From: Pseudomonadota bacterium
Lineage (GTDB): Bacteria; Desulfobacterota; Binatia; Binatales; Binataceae
Length of the DNA: 64,000 nt
Reading direction: 5' to 3'
NCBI GenBank assembly: GCA_021325355.1
Contig: JAJPHI010000009.1
Span: 248,001 to 312,000 of the forward strand
Made by a program: the position numbers and the translations under genes. Of the stretch, positions 20,223 to 32,009 are shown piece by piece. How positions within the stretch are numbered: the stretch's first letter is position 1; the number at the start of each line of letters is the position of its first letter. The notes below the pieces were generated by a model that saw only the letters and a list, made by a program, of their open reading frames with translations, did not search any database and was not told the origin of the DNA.

Positions 20223-21670
20223 GCGTGCGTCCCGCCGACGGTGATGCCGTCGATACGAATCGTCGGCAATCCGACGCCGACCGGCACAGATTGGCCGTCC
20301 TTGCCGCAGGTGCCGATACCGGAATCCAGCGCGAGGTCGTTGCCGACCATCGAGACCCGGGTCAGAACGTCGGGGCCGTTACCGATAAGCGTCGCGCCCT
20401 TGACCGGGCGGGTGATCCTGCCGCCCTCGATGAGGTAGGCCTCGCTCGCGGAGAAGACAAACTTGCCGTTGGTGATGTCGACCTGGCCGCCGCCGAAGCT
20501 GACCGCGTAGAGGCCGCGATCGACCGAACGGATGATGTCGTCGGGGGTCGCTTCGCCGGGCAGCATGAAAGTGTTGGTCATGCGCGGCATCGGCGCATGC
20601 GCGAAGCTTTCGCGCCGGCCGTTGCCGGTCGGCGCCATGCCCATCAGGCGGGCGTTCAAGCGATCCTGGAGATAGCCGCAGAGGATGCCTTTTTCGATCA
20701 GGGTGGTACGCGAGGTCGGGGTGCCTTCGTCATCGACGTTGAGGCTGCCGCGTCGATTCGGCAGGGTGCCGTCGTCGACGACGGTGCAGAGCGGACTGGC
20801 GACCTGCTGCCCGATGCGATTGGCGAAAGCGGAGACACCCTTGCGGTTGAAGTCACCCTCGAGGCCGTGGCCGATGGCTTCATGGAGGAGGATCCCGGGC
20901 CATCCGGGACCCAGGACGACGACCATCTCGCCCGCCGGCGCATCGACCGCGTCGAGGTTGATGAGCGCCTGAGACGCGGCCTTGTGCACGTAGTCGCGCC
21001 AGCGATCCTGCTCGAAGAGATATTTCCATTCGACGCGACCGCCGCCGCCGAAGGAGCCGACCTGGCGGCCCTTGCCCGCTTCTTCGGCGATCACGGTGAC
21101 GCTCAGGCGACAGAGCGGCTGGACATCGGCGGCGATCCGTCCGTCGCTGGTAACGATCATGATGACGCGCTGCTCGGCGGCGAAGGAGGCCATCACGTTG
21201 CGAATGCGCGGATCGAGCGCCCGCGCCGTCTCGTCGATTTGCGTGAGCAGGCGGGCGCGCTCTTCGAGCGGAATATCGAGGGGCGTGCTGTCGAGCTCAT
21301 AGAGGCGATGACGTGGGAGCGGCGCGCCGACCCGCACCGGGGCGAGCGCGGCGCCGCGTTCGTCGGCGATCGCGCGCGCCGCTTCGGCGGCGATTTGCAG
21401 ACGATCGACGGTAACTTCATCGGTATAGGCGTAACCGGTGCGATCGTCGGCACAGACGCGGACGCCGACGCCCTGGGAAATGCTTTTCGAGGTGTGGTTA
21501 ACCATCGACTCTTCGAGGGCGAGAGCCTCGGCGTTGCGATACTCGAAGTAGAGGTCGGCGTAGTCGGCCTTGCGCTCGAGGGCGTTGCCGAGGACTCTCT
21601 CGAGGCTGCCCTCGGTCATGCCGAAGCGATTAAGGAAGAATTTTTCGGGCTGAGCTGGTTCGTTGGCCAT
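20219..21670 (-). CDS. tldD: TldD metalloprotease subunit
   Basis: HEAIGHGLEGDFNRKG (HExxxH), GGGQVDITNGKFVFSASEAYLIEGGRI; start chosen at MANEPAQPEKF. Confidence 0.95.
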   Translation of the reverse strand: MANEPAQPEKFFLNRFGMTEGSLERVLGNALERKADYADLYFEYRNAEALALEESMVNHTSKSISQGVGVRVCADDRTGYAYTDEVTVDRLQIAAEAARAIADERGAALAPVRVGAPLPRHRLYELDSTPLDIPLEERARLLTQIDETARALDPRIRNVMASFAAEQRVIMIVTSDGRIAADVQPLCRLSVTVIAEEAGKGRQVGSFGGGGRVEWKYLFEQDRWRDYVHKAASQALINLDAVDAPAGEMVVVLGPGWPGILLHEAIGHGLEGDFNRKGVSAFANRIGQQVASPLCTVVDDGTLPNRRGSLNVDDEGTPTSRTTLIEKGILCGYLQDRLNARLMGMAPTGNGRRESFAHAPMPRMTNTFMLPGEATPDDIIRSVDRGLYAVSFGGGQVDITNGKFVFSASEAYLIEGGRITRPVKGATLIGNGPDVLTRVSMVGNDLALDSGIGTCGKDGQSVPVGVGLPTIRIDGITVGGTHA

Positions 21671-21739
21671 ATGCGCACCAATGCAAGGGGGAGAAATAAT
21701 GATAGCAGAGCGGGCGGACGGCGGATAAGCGGCGGGCGG

Positions 21740-21777
21740 CAAAAAGGGCGGGGACGCGAAAAGCGCATCACCCGCCC
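21740..21777 (-). terminator. Rho-independent terminator at the end of the ribosomal protein run
   Basis: Minus strand GGGCGGG-T-GATGCG-CTTTT-CGCGTC-CCCGCCC-TTTTT: 13 paired positions with one bulge, then a T-run. Confidence 0.88.
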
Positions 21778-21797
21778 GGTTGCGGTCAAGGGTAGGT

Positions 21798-22247
21798 TCA
21801 GCCGGCGGCGACGCGACGTTCCGGGGCGGACGTTTCGCGATCGCGGCGGCTGGCGCGTTTTTTGGGTGGCTTACGGGCTTCGGCGCGGGTCGAGACGTCG
21901 ACCAGTTCGATGATCGAAAGCGGGGCGGCGTCGCCGCGACGGAAGCCGTACTTGACGACACGGGTATAGCCGCCCGGGCGATCCTTGAAGCGTGGCGCGA
22001 TCTCATCGAAGAGTTTTTTCACCACCTGATGGGACTGGACGAAGTTATAGGCGAGCCGCCGCGCCGCGAGATCGCCGCGTTTGCCGAGCGTGATCATGCG
22101 GTCGGCAAAGTGCCGCAGATCCTTCGCCTTGGCATCGGTGGTGATGATGCGCTCGTGTTCGAGCAGGGCGAGCACGAGGTTGCGAAAGAGCGCTTTGCGA
22201 TGGGCCGAGGTGCGGTTAAGCTTGCGGCCGCGATTCATGTGTCGCAT
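21798..22247 (-). CDS. rplQ: 50S ribosomal protein L17, with basic C-terminal extension
   Basis: [37 protein letters not shown]. Confidence 0.97.
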   Translation of the reverse strand: MRHMNRGRKLNRTSAHRKALFRNLVLALLEHERIITTDAKAKDLRHFADRMITLGKRGDLAARRLAYNFVQSHQVVKKLFDEIAPRFKDRPGGYTRVVKYGFRRGDAAPLSIIELVDVSTRAEARKPPKKRASRRDRETSAPERRVAAG

Positions 22248-22251
22248 CGAA

Positions 22252-23298
22252 CTACTCCATCCGCGCAGGATCGGATTCGCGCCGTTCCTGCTCTTCCCAC
22301 ATGCGGTCGAGCTCGCCGCGAGGCGGGAGATTCTCAAGCCGCATCCCGAGCGAGAGTCCCATATCGGTGAGGACTTCCTTGATCTCGTTGAGGGACTTGC
22401 GGCCGAAGTTCTTGATTTTGAGCATATCCTGCTCGGTGCGCTGAACGAGTTCGCCGATATACTTGATATCGGCGTTCTGCAGACCGTTGAAGGCGCGTAC
22501 CGAGATGGGCAGGCCTTCGACCGGACGATAGAGATACTCGTTGAAGCCGGCGGGGACCTCGACGCGCTCGCCGGCGGCGGGCTGCACGCGTTCGACCTCC
22601 TCTTCGACGCCGGCAAAAATCGCCATCTGATCGCGCATCACGCGCGCCGCGCAGGTGAGGGCTTCACGCGGGGTGACGGAGCCGTCGGTCCAGATTTCGA
22701 GGGCCAGGCGATCGTAGTCGGTGCGCTGGCCGACGCGGGCGTTGGTCACGGTGAAGTTGACGCGCTTGATCGGCGTGAAGATGGCGTCGAGGCGGATGGT
22801 GCCGATGGGCTCGTCCTCGTCGGTGCGTTCGCCGGGCACGTAGCCGCGGCCGCGCCTGATCACCAGCTCCATGTCGAGTTCGGCGTTCTTGTCGAGGGTG
22901 GCAATATGCTGATTAGGGGTGAGGACTTCGAGGTTGGGACCGCCGGTGATATCGCGTGCGGTGACGACCGCCTCGCCGCGGGCCTTGAGCGACGCGATCA
23001 ATTGATCGCCCTCGTGGAGGCGCAGCCGGACCTCCTTGAGGTTAAGGACGATATCGGTCACGTCTTCCTTAACGCCGGGGATCGTGGAGAACTCGTGGAG
23101 GACGCCTTTGACCCGAACCGCCGTAATGGCATAACCCGGCAATGACGAAAGCAGGATGCGGCGCATCGCATTGCCGATCGTGATTCCATAACCGCGTTCG
23201 AGCGGTTCGGCGAAGAAGCGACCGTAGAAGGGGGTCAACTCCTTCTCGTCGAACTCCACGCTCTTTGGTTTGATCAGATCGCGCCAGTCGTTTTGCAT
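22252..23298 (-). CDS. rpoA: DNA-directed RNA polymerase alpha subunit
   Basis: [33 protein letters not shown]-terminal domain [14 protein letters not shown]. Confidence 0.98.
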   Translation of the reverse strand: MQNDWRDLIKPKSVEFDEKELTPFYGRFFAEPLERGYGITIGNAMRRILLSSLPGYAITAVRVKGVLHEFSTIPGVKEDVTDIVLNLKEVRLRLHEGDQLIASLKARGEAVVTARDITGGPNLEVLTPNQHIATLDKNAELDMELVIRRGRGYVPGERTDEDEPIGTIRLDAIFTPIKRVNFTVTNARVGQRTDYDRLALEIWTDGSVTPREALTCAARVMRDQMAIFAGVEEEVERVQPAAGERVEVPAGFNEYLYRPVEGLPISVRAFNGLQNADIKYIGELVQRTEQDMLKIKNFGRKSLNEIKEVLTDMGLSLGMRLENLPPRGELDRMWEEQERRESDPARME

Positions 23299-23381
23299 AG
23301 TCTAAGATCTTTAACGCCGTCGGCGAGGCGGGGCCTCGGACGGCAGATTGCTGCCCAGTATGTGAATCGTAAGCGGCCCAG

Positions 23382-24008
23382 CTATCTCGAATAATGTTCG
23401 ACGATCAATTTTTCGCTGATCGGCATGGTCATGTCGGCGCGGGCCGGCAACGAGCGGAGCGCGCCGCGGAACTGTTCGCGCTCGAGCAGCAGCCACGGCG
23501 GCGCGCCGCGCCGTTGCGCCAGTTCAACGGCGTCGAGCACGACCTTCTTCTGACGGCTCTTTGCGGTGACGCTCACGACCTGATTCACTTTAAGCAGGAG
23601 CGACGGAATCGTCACTACTTGCCCGTCCACCTCGATATGGCCGTGCCGCACGAGCTGGCGCGCCTGCGCCGGCGAGGTCGCAAAACCGAGGCGATAGACC
23701 ACCTGATCGAGGCGGCGTTCGAGCAGCACCAGGAGGTTTTCGCCGGTAATTCCGGGCATCCGCTCGGCCAGCTCAAAATACTTGGCGAATTGCGCTTCGA
23801 GCAGGCCGTAGATTCGCTTGACCTTCTGCTTTTCGCGCAGGCGGATCGAGAATTCGGAGAAGCGGGTACGGGCCTGACCGTGAGCGCCGGGCGGATAGTT
23901 CCGCCGTTCGATCGCGCACTTATCGGTATAGCATCGCTCACCCTTGAGAAACAGCTTTAGCCCCTCACGCCGGCAGAGCCGACATACGGGGCCTAGATAT
24001 CTCGCCAA
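23382..24008 (-). CDS. rpsD: 30S ribosomal protein S4 (zinc-binding form)
   Basis: [32 protein letters not shown]4 domain. Confidence 0.98.
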   Translation of the reverse strand: MARYLGPVCRLCRREGLKLFLKGERCYTDKCAIERRNYPPGAHGQARTRFSEFSIRLREKQKVKRIYGLLEAQFAKYFELAERMPGITGENLLVLLERRLDQVVYRLGFATSPAQARQLVRHGHIEVDGQVVTIPSLLLKVNQVVSVTAKSRQKKVVLDAVELAQRRGAPPWLLLEREQFRGALRSLPARADMTMPISEKLIVEHYSR

Positions 24009-24048
24009 CTTGGTCTTCGCTCCTTAAGCTTTGGGCACGTAGCGGCAA

Positions 24049-24513
24049 TCAAACCCGACGGCGCTTGGGCGGCCGGCAGCCGTTGTGCGGAATCGGGGTA
24101 ACATCCTTGATCGAAGTAACGTTAAGGCCGGTGGCCTGGAGGGCGCGCACGGCGGATTCACGGCCGCCGCCGGGGCCTTTGACGTAGACGGTGACGGTGC
24201 GCATCCCGTAATCGGCGACCTTGCGGCCCGCCGCTTCAGCAGCCATCTGGGCGGCGAAGGGCGTGCCTTTGCGCGAGCCCTTGAAGCCGACCGAACCGGC
24301 GCTCGACCAGGCGACGACAGCGCCCTGCGGGTCGGTGATGGCGACGATCGTGTTGTTGAAGGTTGCGTGAATATGGGCAACCCCTTCGGGGACGCTGCGG
24401 CGGGTGCGGCGGCGCCGCGCCGGCGCGGCCGCGGTGGTCGCGGTACCGGCGGCCGCAGGTTCGGCGGCAGTCGTTTCGCCGGCCGGTTTGGTTTCTTTGG
24501 TCTCTTCGGCCAT
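24049..24513 (-). CDS. rpsK: 30S ribosomal protein S11 with low-complexity N-terminal extension
   Basis: [46 protein letters not shown]. Confidence 0.97.
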   Translation of the reverse strand: MAEETKETKPAGETTAAEPAAAGTATTAAAPARRRRTRRSVPEGVAHIHATFNNTIVAITDPQGAVVAWSSAGSVGFKGSRKGTPFAAQMAAEAAGRKVADYGMRTVTVYVKGPGGGRESAVRALQATGLNVTSIKDVTPIPHNGCRPPKRRRV

Positions 24514-24571
24514 CAGGTTTTACCGTGTTGCTCCTGTGATCAGTGAAGAATGACGCCTGCGAGGGGTTGGA

Positions 24572-24955
24572 TCAGCCTTTGGGCGGCGCCTGTTTCTTGC
24601 CGGCGACCACCTTGCGCGGTCCTTTGCGGGTGCGCGCATTGGTATGGGTCCGCTGACCGCGCACCGGCAGGCCGCGGCGATGGCGGATGCCGCGATAGCA
24701 TCCGAGGTCCATCAGGCGCTTGATGGCCTGCTGGTTATCGCGTCGCAGGTCGCCTTCGACCTTGTAGCCGCTATCGAGCACATTACGAATCCGCACCTGC
24801 TCTTCGGCGGTGAGCTCGTCGCTGTTGCGCGCGGGATCGACCTTCGCTTCGGCCAGGATGCGCGCGGCGGCGGCGCGGCCGATGCCATAGATATAGGTCA
24901 AAGCAATTTCCATCCGCTTGTTGCGGGGCAGCTCGACTCCGGCAATACGGGCCAT
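24572..24955 (-). CDS. rpsM: 30S ribosomal protein S13
   Basis: [45 protein letters not shown]. Confidence 0.98.
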   Translation of the reverse strand: MARIAGVELPRNKRMEIALTYIYGIGRAAAARILAEAKVDPARNSDELTAEEQVRIRNVLDSGYKVEGDLRRDNQQAIKRLMDLGCYRGIRHRRGLPVRGQRTHTNARTRKGPRKVVAGKKQAPPKG

Positions 24956-24969
24956 GGCTTATTCTCCAG

Positions 24970-25083
24970 TTATCCTTGTCGCTGTTTGTGCCGCGGATTG
25001 GAACAGAGCACGCGGACGACGCCTGCACGCCGCACCACTTTACAGTTCTTGCAGATTTTTTTGACCGACGCCCTTACCTTCAT
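24970..25083 (-). CDS. rpmJ: 50S ribosomal protein L36 (zinc-binding form)
   Basis: Manual translation [37 protein letters not shown]; absent from the supplied ORF track because it is short. Confidence 0.97.
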   Translation of the reverse strand: MKVRASVKKICKNCKVVRRAGVVRVLCSNPRHKQRQG

Positions 25084-25130
25084 GTGCATTCCCAGGGTAT
25101 TTGTCGCCTTCGAGAGATCGGAATCAGGCC

Positions 25131-25349
25131 TCAGCGCACGCGGTAGGTGATACGGCCGCGGGTCAGATCGTAGGGCGAGAGCTCGACCGTGACCTTGTCG
25201 CCGGGCAGGATCTTGATGTAATGCATGCGCATCTTGCCCGAGATATGGGCCAGCACGCGATGACCGTTATCGAGCGTCACGCGGAACATCGCGTTGGGCA
25301 AAGCCTCGTTAACCGTGCCTGATACTTCGATTGCATCGCCTTTCGGCAT
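25131..25349 (-). CDS. infA: Translation initiation factor IF-1
   Basis: [48 protein letters not shown]. Confidence 0.98.
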   Translation of the reverse strand: MPKGDAIEVSGTVNEALPNAMFRVTLDNGHRVLAHISGKMRMHYIKILPGDKVTVELSPYDLTRGRITYRVR

Positions 25350-26116
25350 CAGTTCAACTCGCTCAATATTTCAGGGTCGCCATCGGTAATCGCGACCGAA
25401 TGTTCAAAATGCGCCGAGAGCTTGTGATCCGCGGTGATCGCGGTCCAGCCGTCGGCGAGAATTTCCAATTCGGGTCCGCCCTGGTTCACCATCGGTTCAA
25501 TCGCGAGCACCATCCCGGGCAGCAGGCGCGGATTGGGCATCCCGGGCCGGAAATAGTTCGGCACCTGGGGATCCTCGTGCAGGCGGCGACCGATGCCGTG
25601 ACCGGCGAATTCAGTGACGACGGAATAGCCGGCGCGTTCGGCGGTGGCCTGCACCGCGCGGGCGATATCGCTTATCCGATTGCCGCTGCGCGCATGGGCG
25701 ATTCCGGCATAGAGCGCCTCGCGCGTCACGCGGATGAGGCGCTGCGCTTCGGCGGAGACGGGGCCGATCGCGATGGTGCGGGCGGCGTCGCCGAAATAGC
25801 CCTTGTAGGACACGCCGAAATCGAGTCCGACGATATCGCCAACCTTGAGTTTGCGGCCGGCACGCGGCACGCCGTGAACAATCTCCTCGTTGATAGAGAC
25901 GCAGAGGCTATGATGGTAGGTGACGTCGTGGGGACGATAACCCTTGAAGGCCGGACAGGCGCCGCGCCGGCGGGTCCCCTCTTCGGCGATCTGATCGAGT
26001 TCGAGCGTGGTGATTCCCGGACGGGCGGCGGCAACCAGCTCATCCAGCACCTCGGCGACGATTCGGCCCGCTCGCCGCATCAGCGCCAGTTCATCCGCGC
26101 TCTTGAGTGTAACCAC
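25349..26116 (-). CDS. map: Type I methionine aminopeptidase
   Basis: [49 protein letters not shown]. Confidence 0.97.
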   Translation of the reverse strand: MVTLKSADELALMRRAGRIVAEVLDELVAAARPGITTLELDQIAEEGTRRRGACPAFKGYRPHDVTYHHSLCVSINEEIVHGVPRAGRKLKVGDIVGLDFGVSYKGYFGDAARTIAIGPVSAEAQRLIRVTREALYAGIAHARSGNRISDIARAVQATAERAGYSVVTEFAGHGIGRRLHEDPQVPNYFRPGMPNPRLLPGMVLAIEPMVNQGGPELEILADGWTAITADHKLSAHFEHSVAITDGDPEILSELN

Positions 26117-26133
26117 GTTCCCTGCCGTGCTGG

Positions 26134-26781
26134 TCAGTTTAATCCGAGCGCATCCAAGATGCGCTGTTCAATGCTCTTGGGACTGCCGGTTCCGTCGATT
26201 TCCTTGAGCAGTTGACGAGCGGAATAGTAGGCAATCAACGGCGCGGTCGACTGCGCATAGACCTCGAGCCGCGCGCGCACGGTCTTTTCCGCATCGTCGT
26301 CGCGTTGATACAGTTCGGCGCCGCATTTGGAGCAGGTATTGGCCTCACGGGGCGGATCGAAGACGACGTGAAACATCGCACCACAGCCGCGGCAGGTGCG
26401 TCGTCCCGAGATACGCTGGATAATTTCCGCATCCGGCACGTTGACGGCGACCACCCGGTCGATCGCGATACCGCGCGCGCTGAGCTTACGGTCAAGCGCC
26501 TCGGCCTGCGGCACGGTGCGCGGGAAGCCGTCGAGAATGAAGCCCTCACGCGCATCGGGTTGGCCCAGACGTTCATCGATCATGCCGAGGACCAGTTCGT
26601 CGGGCACCAGGGCGCCGCGATCCATGAACTGTTTGGCTTGGCGACCGAGGTCGGTACCGTTGCGCACGGCGGCGCGCAGCAGGTCGCCGCTGGCGATTTG
26701 CGGCACGCGCAAACGCTCTTCGAGCATCCGCGCCTGCGTACCTTTCCCGGCTCCCGGGGGGCCCAGTAAAACGATTCTCAC
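26134..26781 (-). CDS. adk: Adenylate kinase (GTG start inferred)
   Basis: VRIVLLGPPGAGKGTQARML; zinc-type LID CRGCGAMFHVVFDPPREANTCSKCG; the ORF-track start extends into secY. Confidence 0.96.
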   Translation of the reverse strand: MRIVLLGPPGAGKGTQARMLEERLRVPQIASGDLLRAAVRNGTDLGRQAKQFMDRGALVPDELVLGMIDERLGQPDAREGFILDGFPRTVPQAEALDRKLSARGIAIDRVVAVNVPDAEIIQRISGRRTCRGCGAMFHVVFDPPREANTCSKCGAELYQRDDDAEKTVRARLEVYAQSTAPLIAYYSARQLLKEIDGTGSPKSIEQRILDALGLN

Positions 26782-26804
26782 GCTGTTTTCCGCCTCGCGC
26801 TCAA

Positions 26805-28127
26805 TCAGCCGACGCCACGACGCGGGCCGCTGCGACCCCCGCGCGGACCTCGACGCATGAAGCCCTCGTAATTGCGCGCAATCAGATGGGTCTGGATTTG
26901 CGCCATCGTATCCAGGGCCACTCCCACAACGATCAGCAAAGCCGTACCGCCAAAATAGAATGGTACGTTGAACTTCCGAATCAGCAGCGTGGGCAATACG
27001 CATACGGCGCTCACGTAGATAGCGCCACCCAAGGTTATCCGGGAAAGCACACGGTCGATATATTCCGCCGTGAACCGACCCGGTCGGATGCCCGGAATGA
27101 AGCCGCCGTGTTTTTTCAGGTTGTCGGCTACATCGACCGGATTAAACGTAACCGCCGTATAGAAATAACAGAAAAAGACGATCAAGCCAACGTAGAGCAA
27201 GGAGTAGACCAGACTTCCGGGAGTGAGAAAGGCCGTCCAGTTCTTCAGTGCCGGAATAAATCCGGCGACCGTCGCCGGCATCACCAGCAGCGAGGAAGCG
27301 AAGATCGGCGGAATCACGCCGGAGGTATTGATTTTGAGCGGCAGATGACTCGACTGACCGCCGTAAACGCGCCGTCCGACGACGCGTCGGGCATAACTTA
27401 TCGGAATCCGGCGTTGCGCGGTTTCGACATAGACGATTCCGCCAGTCACCGCGATCGCCAGCACCAGGATGACGATCAGGGTAAAGATACTCATCTCGCC
27501 GCCTTGCACGTAGGTCGCCGTCATGCCGAACGCGCTCGGCAGGTTCGCGACGATTCCGGCCATGATAATCAGCGAGATCCCGTTGCCGACGCCGCGCTCG
27601 GTAATCTGCTCGCCCACCCACATCACGAAGATGGTGCCGGCCGTGAGCGTAATCACGGTCATCGCGATAAAGGCGGGCCCGGGATGATAGACGAAGCCAC
27701 CGCCGCCCTGCGCCGGCGCCTTCTCGAGACCATAGGCGATAAATCCGCCCTGCAGCAGTGACAGGCCGACCGTGCCGTAACGGGTGTATTGGCTAATCTT
27801 GCGGCGACCCGCTTCGCCCTCCTTGTACAATTCGTCGAGATAGGGCCAGCCGATTTTCATCAGGTCGAGAATAATCGCGACCGAGATATAGGGCATGATG
27901 CCCAAGGCGAAGATCGAAAAATGCTGGAGGCCGCCGCCGGAGAACAGGTTCAGGTACCCGAAGAGGGGACTCGACATGCGATCGAAGAAGGCGGCCAGCG
28001 CCTGCCCGTCGATGCCCGGGGTGGGGATGGCGACGCCGAGCCGATACACCGCGAGCATCCCGGCCGTAAACAGGAGCCGGCGGCGCAATTCAGGGATGCG
28101 CGAGGCATTGGAAACGCCTTCAAGCAT
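26805..28127 (-). CDS. secY: Preprotein translocase subunit SecY
   Basis: RIPELRRRLLFTAGMLAVYRLGVAIPTPGID; multi-pass SecY motifs. Confidence 0.98.
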   Translation of the reverse strand: MLEGVSNASRIPELRRRLLFTAGMLAVYRLGVAIPTPGIDGQALAAFFDRMSSPLFGYLNLFSGGGLQHFSIFALGIMPYISVAIILDLMKIGWPYLDELYKEGEAGRRKISQYTRYGTVGLSLLQGGFIAYGLEKAPAQGGGGFVYHPGPAFIAMTVITLTAGTIFVMWVGEQITERGVGNGISLIIMAGIVANLPSAFGMTATYVQGGEMSIFTLIVILVLAIAVTGGIVYVETAQRRIPISYARRVVGRRVYGGQSSHLPLKINTSGVIPPIFASSLLVMPATVAGFIPALKNWTAFLTPGSLVYSLLYVGLIVFFCYFYTAVTFNPVDVADNLKKHGGFIPGIRPGRFTAEYIDRVLSRITLGGAIYVSAVCVLPTLLIRKFNVPFYFGGTALLIVVGVALDTMAQIQTHLIARNYEGFMRRGPRGGRSGPRRGVG

Positions 28128-28597
28128 CAGCTCTGCGGTTCTGCTCCGATAAGTTCAGCGCGACCGCCGGCCGCGGCAATCTTCTCGCGCGCACCACGCG
28201 AGAACGCATGGGCGCGGATCGTCAGAGCGCGCGCCAGTTCGCCATTGCCGAGGATTTTGAGTTTGAGACCCGGCGAAATCCATCCGCGCGCCACCAGGCC
28301 CTCCGGATCGATCAGTTGGGAAGCGTCGAGCGCGGCCAACCGATCGAGGTTGATTACCGCAAACTCGGCGCGGCGGGCGGCGTTCTTCTGCAGGCGGCGA
28401 AAGCCCCGCTTGGGGAGCCGCCGCTGCAGCGGCATCTGACCGCCCTCGTAACCCGGGGGCGTATTGCCGCCCGAGCGCGAGCCGCGACCCTTATGACCGC
28501 GTCCGGCGGTCTTGCCGTGGCCGGAGCCGATACCGCGTCCGATCCGTTTCTTGCGCCGAACCGACCCCGGCGCCGGGCTTAGCTCATTCAGTTTCAT
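28127..28597 (-). CDS. rplO: 50S ribosomal protein L15
   Basis: MKLNELSPAPGSVRRKKRIGRGIGSGHGKTAGRGHKGRGSRSGG. Confidence 0.97.
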   Translation of the reverse strand: MKLNELSPAPGSVRRKKRIGRGIGSGHGKTAGRGHKGRGSRSGGNTPPGYEGGQMPLQRRLPKRGFRRLQKNAARRAEFAVINLDRLAALDASQLIDPEGLVARGWISPGLKLKILGNGELARALTIRAHAFSRGAREKIAAAGGRAELIGAEPQS

Positions 28598-28853
28598 GAT
28601 TATCGGTCAGCGGCGCGGAGTTCTGGGCCGCGGTTGCATTACCGCTAAAGGATTCCGACTTCGCGCCGTCGTCCAGTGGAGTCACGGTTACCAGATGGGG
28701 GACGCGGCGGAGCATGCCCGCGATGGCGGGCGTCGAACTGAGCGTACGGCGACTGCCGACGCGGCCAAGGCCCAATCCGCGGAGGGTTTCACGCACGCGC
28801 CTGGTGGTTCCGATAGGGCTGCGCGTAAGCCGTATTTCGATCCGTTCGGCCAT
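28584..28853 (-). CDS. rpmD: 50S ribosomal protein L30 with C-terminal extension
   Basis: IEIRLTRSPIGTTRRVRETLRGLGLGRVGSRRTLSSTPAIAGMLRRVPHLVTV; between rplO and rpsE. Confidence 0.95.
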   Translation of the reverse strand: MAERIEIRLTRSPIGTTRRVRETLRGLGLGRVGSRRTLSSTPAIAGMLRRVPHLVTVTPLDDGAKSESFSGNATAAQNSAPLTDNHETE

Positions 28854-28891
28854 CTTTGCTACCGCTTCTCCCTCATGATTCCGCTCCCGTC

Positions 28892-29452
28892 TCAGGCTTC
28901 GGGCGCCGCCTCAGTAGCCGTCGCGCCGGCCGGACCTGTCGCTTCCGGCGCGGGCGGCGGGGCAACCGGCTCGACGGTGCGTTCCTTCACAACGTCGCGC
29001 GGGTCGCGCAGTTCCGCGAGCGCTTCGAGCGTCGCCTTGACCAGATTGTGCGGATTCGACGAGCCGAGGCGCTTGGTAAGGATATTACGAATCCCGGCGA
29101 GTTCAACCACGGCGCGCACCCCGCCGGCGGCGATAACGCCCGTGCCTTCGGCGGCGGGACGCAGCACGACCTTGCCGGCGCCGAAACGGCCGAGCACCTG
29201 ATGTGGGATGGTGCCTTCGCGCAGGGGAACGCGGATGAGGCTCTTCTTGGCGCGTTCGACGCCCTTGCGGATGGCTTCCGGGACCTCGTGCGCCTTGCCC
29301 AGGCCAAAACCGACGAGCCCGTTCTGGTCGCCAGCCACCACCAGGGCGCTGAAGCTGAAGCGCCGGCCGCCCTTGACGACCTTCGCCACGCGGTTGATAT
29401 GCACCACCTTCTCTTTGATATCCAGACCCTGCGGGTCGATACGCTGCGCCAC
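28892..29452 (-). CDS. rpsE: 30S ribosomal protein S5
   Basis: [40 protein letters not shown]. Confidence 0.98.
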   Translation of the reverse strand: MAQRIDPQGLDIKEKVVHINRVAKVVKGGRRFSFSALVVAGDQNGLVGFGLGKAHEVPEAIRKGVERAKKSLIRVPLREGTIPHQVLGRFGAGKVVLRPAAEGTGVIAAGGVRAVVELAGIRNILTKRLGSSNPHNLVKATLEALAELRDPRDVVKERTVEPVAPPPAPEATGPAGATATEAAPEA

Positions 29453-29527
29453 TATAAGTCTTCCTGCTCCGCTGTCATCAGCCGTGCCGCTGGTCGTCGC
29501 TGCGGGTTGACGGCCGTTCCGGGTTCA

Positions 29528-29890
29528 TCAGAATTTAAGGCCGGCTTCGCGCGCCGCGTCGGCCAGCGCCTTGACCCGACCATGGTACAAAAAGCCGTTG
29601 CGATCAAAGACCACTTCATTGATGCCGAGCTCACGGCATCGGGCCGCGATAGCCGCGCCGACGGCGCGCGCGGCGGCGACGCTGTGTCGGCTTTTGAGAT
29701 CCGGGCCGAGTGTGCTCTGAGTGGTGGAAGCGGCGGCGAGCGTCGCGCCGCGCTCGTCCGAAATCACCTGGACATAGAGATGCTTCAGTGAACGATAGAT
29801 CGAAAGGCGCGGCCGCCTGTCACTGCCGCGCACCTTGCGGCGCACGCGCACCTGCCGATCGTGCCGTCTTTCAGCCCGCACAAATGCCAT
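29528..29890 (-). CDS. rplR: 50S ribosomal protein L18
   Basis: [42 protein letters not shown]; start chosen at MAFVRAERR. Confidence 0.95.
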   Translation of the reverse strand: MAFVRAERRHDRQVRVRRKVRGSDRRPRLSIYRSLKHLYVQVISDERGATLAAASTTQSTLGPDLKSRHSVAAARAVGAAIAARCRELGINEVVFDRNGFLYHGRVKALADAAREAGLKF

Positions 29891-29901
29891 AGAAGAAGAT
29901 C

Positions 29902-30453
29902 TCAACCTCCGCTGGAGCCGGCGGCAGCTTTGCCGGCTTTGCGCCGAATCGTTTCCTCGGCGTACTTGATGCCCTTGCCCTTGTAGGGCTCAGGCGGTCT
30001 CAGTGAGCGAATTTCGGCGGCGACCGCACCCAGCAGTTGGCGGTCGGCGCTCTCGAGCGTGATGATCACCTGGCGATCGACCCGGGCGCTCACCCCGGGC
30101 GGGAGCTGATAGATAATCGGATGCGAATAGCCGAGGGTCAGGTGGATGTTGGAACCGCGGACTTCGGCACGATAGCCGACGCCGTTGATCTCGAGCACCC
30201 GGGTGAAGCCCCGGCTCACGCCCTGCGCCATGTTGGCGATAAGCTTGCGGACAAGGCCGTGCACCGCGCGATCCTCGCTGCTGTCGCCGGCGCGTTTGAC
30301 CACGGCGTGATCGGTGGCCATCTCGAGCGTCAGCCCGGGCGGCATCCGCGTCTCGAGCTTGCCCTTGGGCCCTTCGACGCGGCAGAGACCGTCGAGCATC
30401 GTGATTTTAACGCCCTTGTCGAGCGGAACCGGCAATCTACCTACGCGTGACAT
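29902..30453 (-). CDS. rplF: 50S ribosomal protein L6
   Basis: [41 protein letters not shown]. Confidence 0.98.
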   Translation of the reverse strand: MSRVGRLPVPLDKGVKITMLDGLCRVEGPKGKLETRMPPGLTLEMATDHAVVKRAGDSSEDRAVHGLVRKLIANMAQGVSRGFTRVLEINGVGYRAEVRGSNIHLTLGYSHPIIYQLPPGVSARVDRQVIITLESADRQLLGAVAAEIRSLRPPEPYKGKGIKYAEETIRRKAGKAAAGSSGG

Positions 30454-30516
30454 TGACCCAGAATTCCGTTTTTCCAGTTAGCCGAACGTTTTCCTTCAAC
30501 CCGGTACGGTTTACCC

Positions 30517-30918
30517 CTACCAGACGCGGAGCAGCACCTCGCCGCCGACATTGCGGCGCCGCGCCTCGCGGTCGGTCATCACGCCGAGCGGCGTCGAGAC
30601 GATATGCATTCCGATACCGCCAGCCACGCGCGGCATCGCGCGCGCCCCGGCGTAGCGGCGGATACTCGGACGGCTGACGCGCTCGAGGCCGCTTATCACG
30701 GAGGCCCGCGCCGGCGTATAACGGAGGCTCAGCAGCAGTTTCCGGCGGTAGCCTTCGCCGGCCACCTCGATACCACCGAGGAAACCCTCCTTCAGGAGGA
30801 CGCGGCAGATAGCCTCGCGAAAGCGCGAATAGGGGACTTCGACATGGTTGTACCGCGCTCGCATCGCATTGCGGATGCGCGTCAGCAGTTCGGCGATCGG
30901 ATCAGTTTGTGCCATCAA
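30517..30918 (-). CDS. rpsH: 30S ribosomal protein S8
   Basis: DPIAELLTRIRNAMRARYNHVEVPYSRFREAICRVLLKEGFL; GGIGMHIVSTPLGVMTDREARRRNVGGEVLLRVW. Confidence 0.97.
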   Translation of the reverse strand: MMAQTDPIAELLTRIRNAMRARYNHVEVPYSRFREAICRVLLKEGFLGGIEVAGEGYRRKLLLSLRYTPARASVISGLERVSRPSIRRYAGARAMPRVAGGIGMHIVSTPLGVMTDREARRRNVGGEVLLRVW

Positions 30919-30987
30919 TCAGACTTCCCAGCAACCAGCAAAAACGCCATCGACGAGCGGAATTCCTGAGGGGCCCCCGGATACCCT

Positions 30988-31173
30988 CTACCAGCTCGCT
31001 TTTACCACTCCCGGGAGGACGCCGCGATGGGCGTTCTGGCGCAGGCACAGCCGACACATCCGGAAGCGCCGGAAGTAGGCCCGGGCGCGGCCGCACAAGG
31101 GGCATCGATTATACGCGCGGACCTTGAACTTGGGGGTGCGCGTGGCTTTAACGCGAAGAGAGGTTTTCGCCAT
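30988..31173 (-). CDS. rpsN: 30S ribosomal protein S14, type Z (zinc-binding)
   Basis: [61 protein letters not shown]. Confidence 0.98.
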   Translation of the reverse strand: MAKTSLRVKATRTPKFKVRAYNRCPLCGRARAYFRRFRMCRLCLRQNAHRGVLPGVVKASW

Positions 31174-31264
31174 TATTCAACGTTCCTATGCGAGCATTCC
31201 GCCTCGGTGACCATCCTGGTGACCCCTGTCGCCGCTTTCCGTCCCGCGCATCCTGCGGCCGCCT

Positions 31265-31993
<729 letters not shown>

Positions 31994-32009
31994 GCGGATT
32001 CGTTACCTT

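Noticed and set aside
26361-26378. parS-like half site GACGTGAAACATCG within adk
   Set aside because: Only one half matches; the left arm matches about 2 of 8 positions and the sequence encodes the conserved MFHVVFDP of adenylate kinase.
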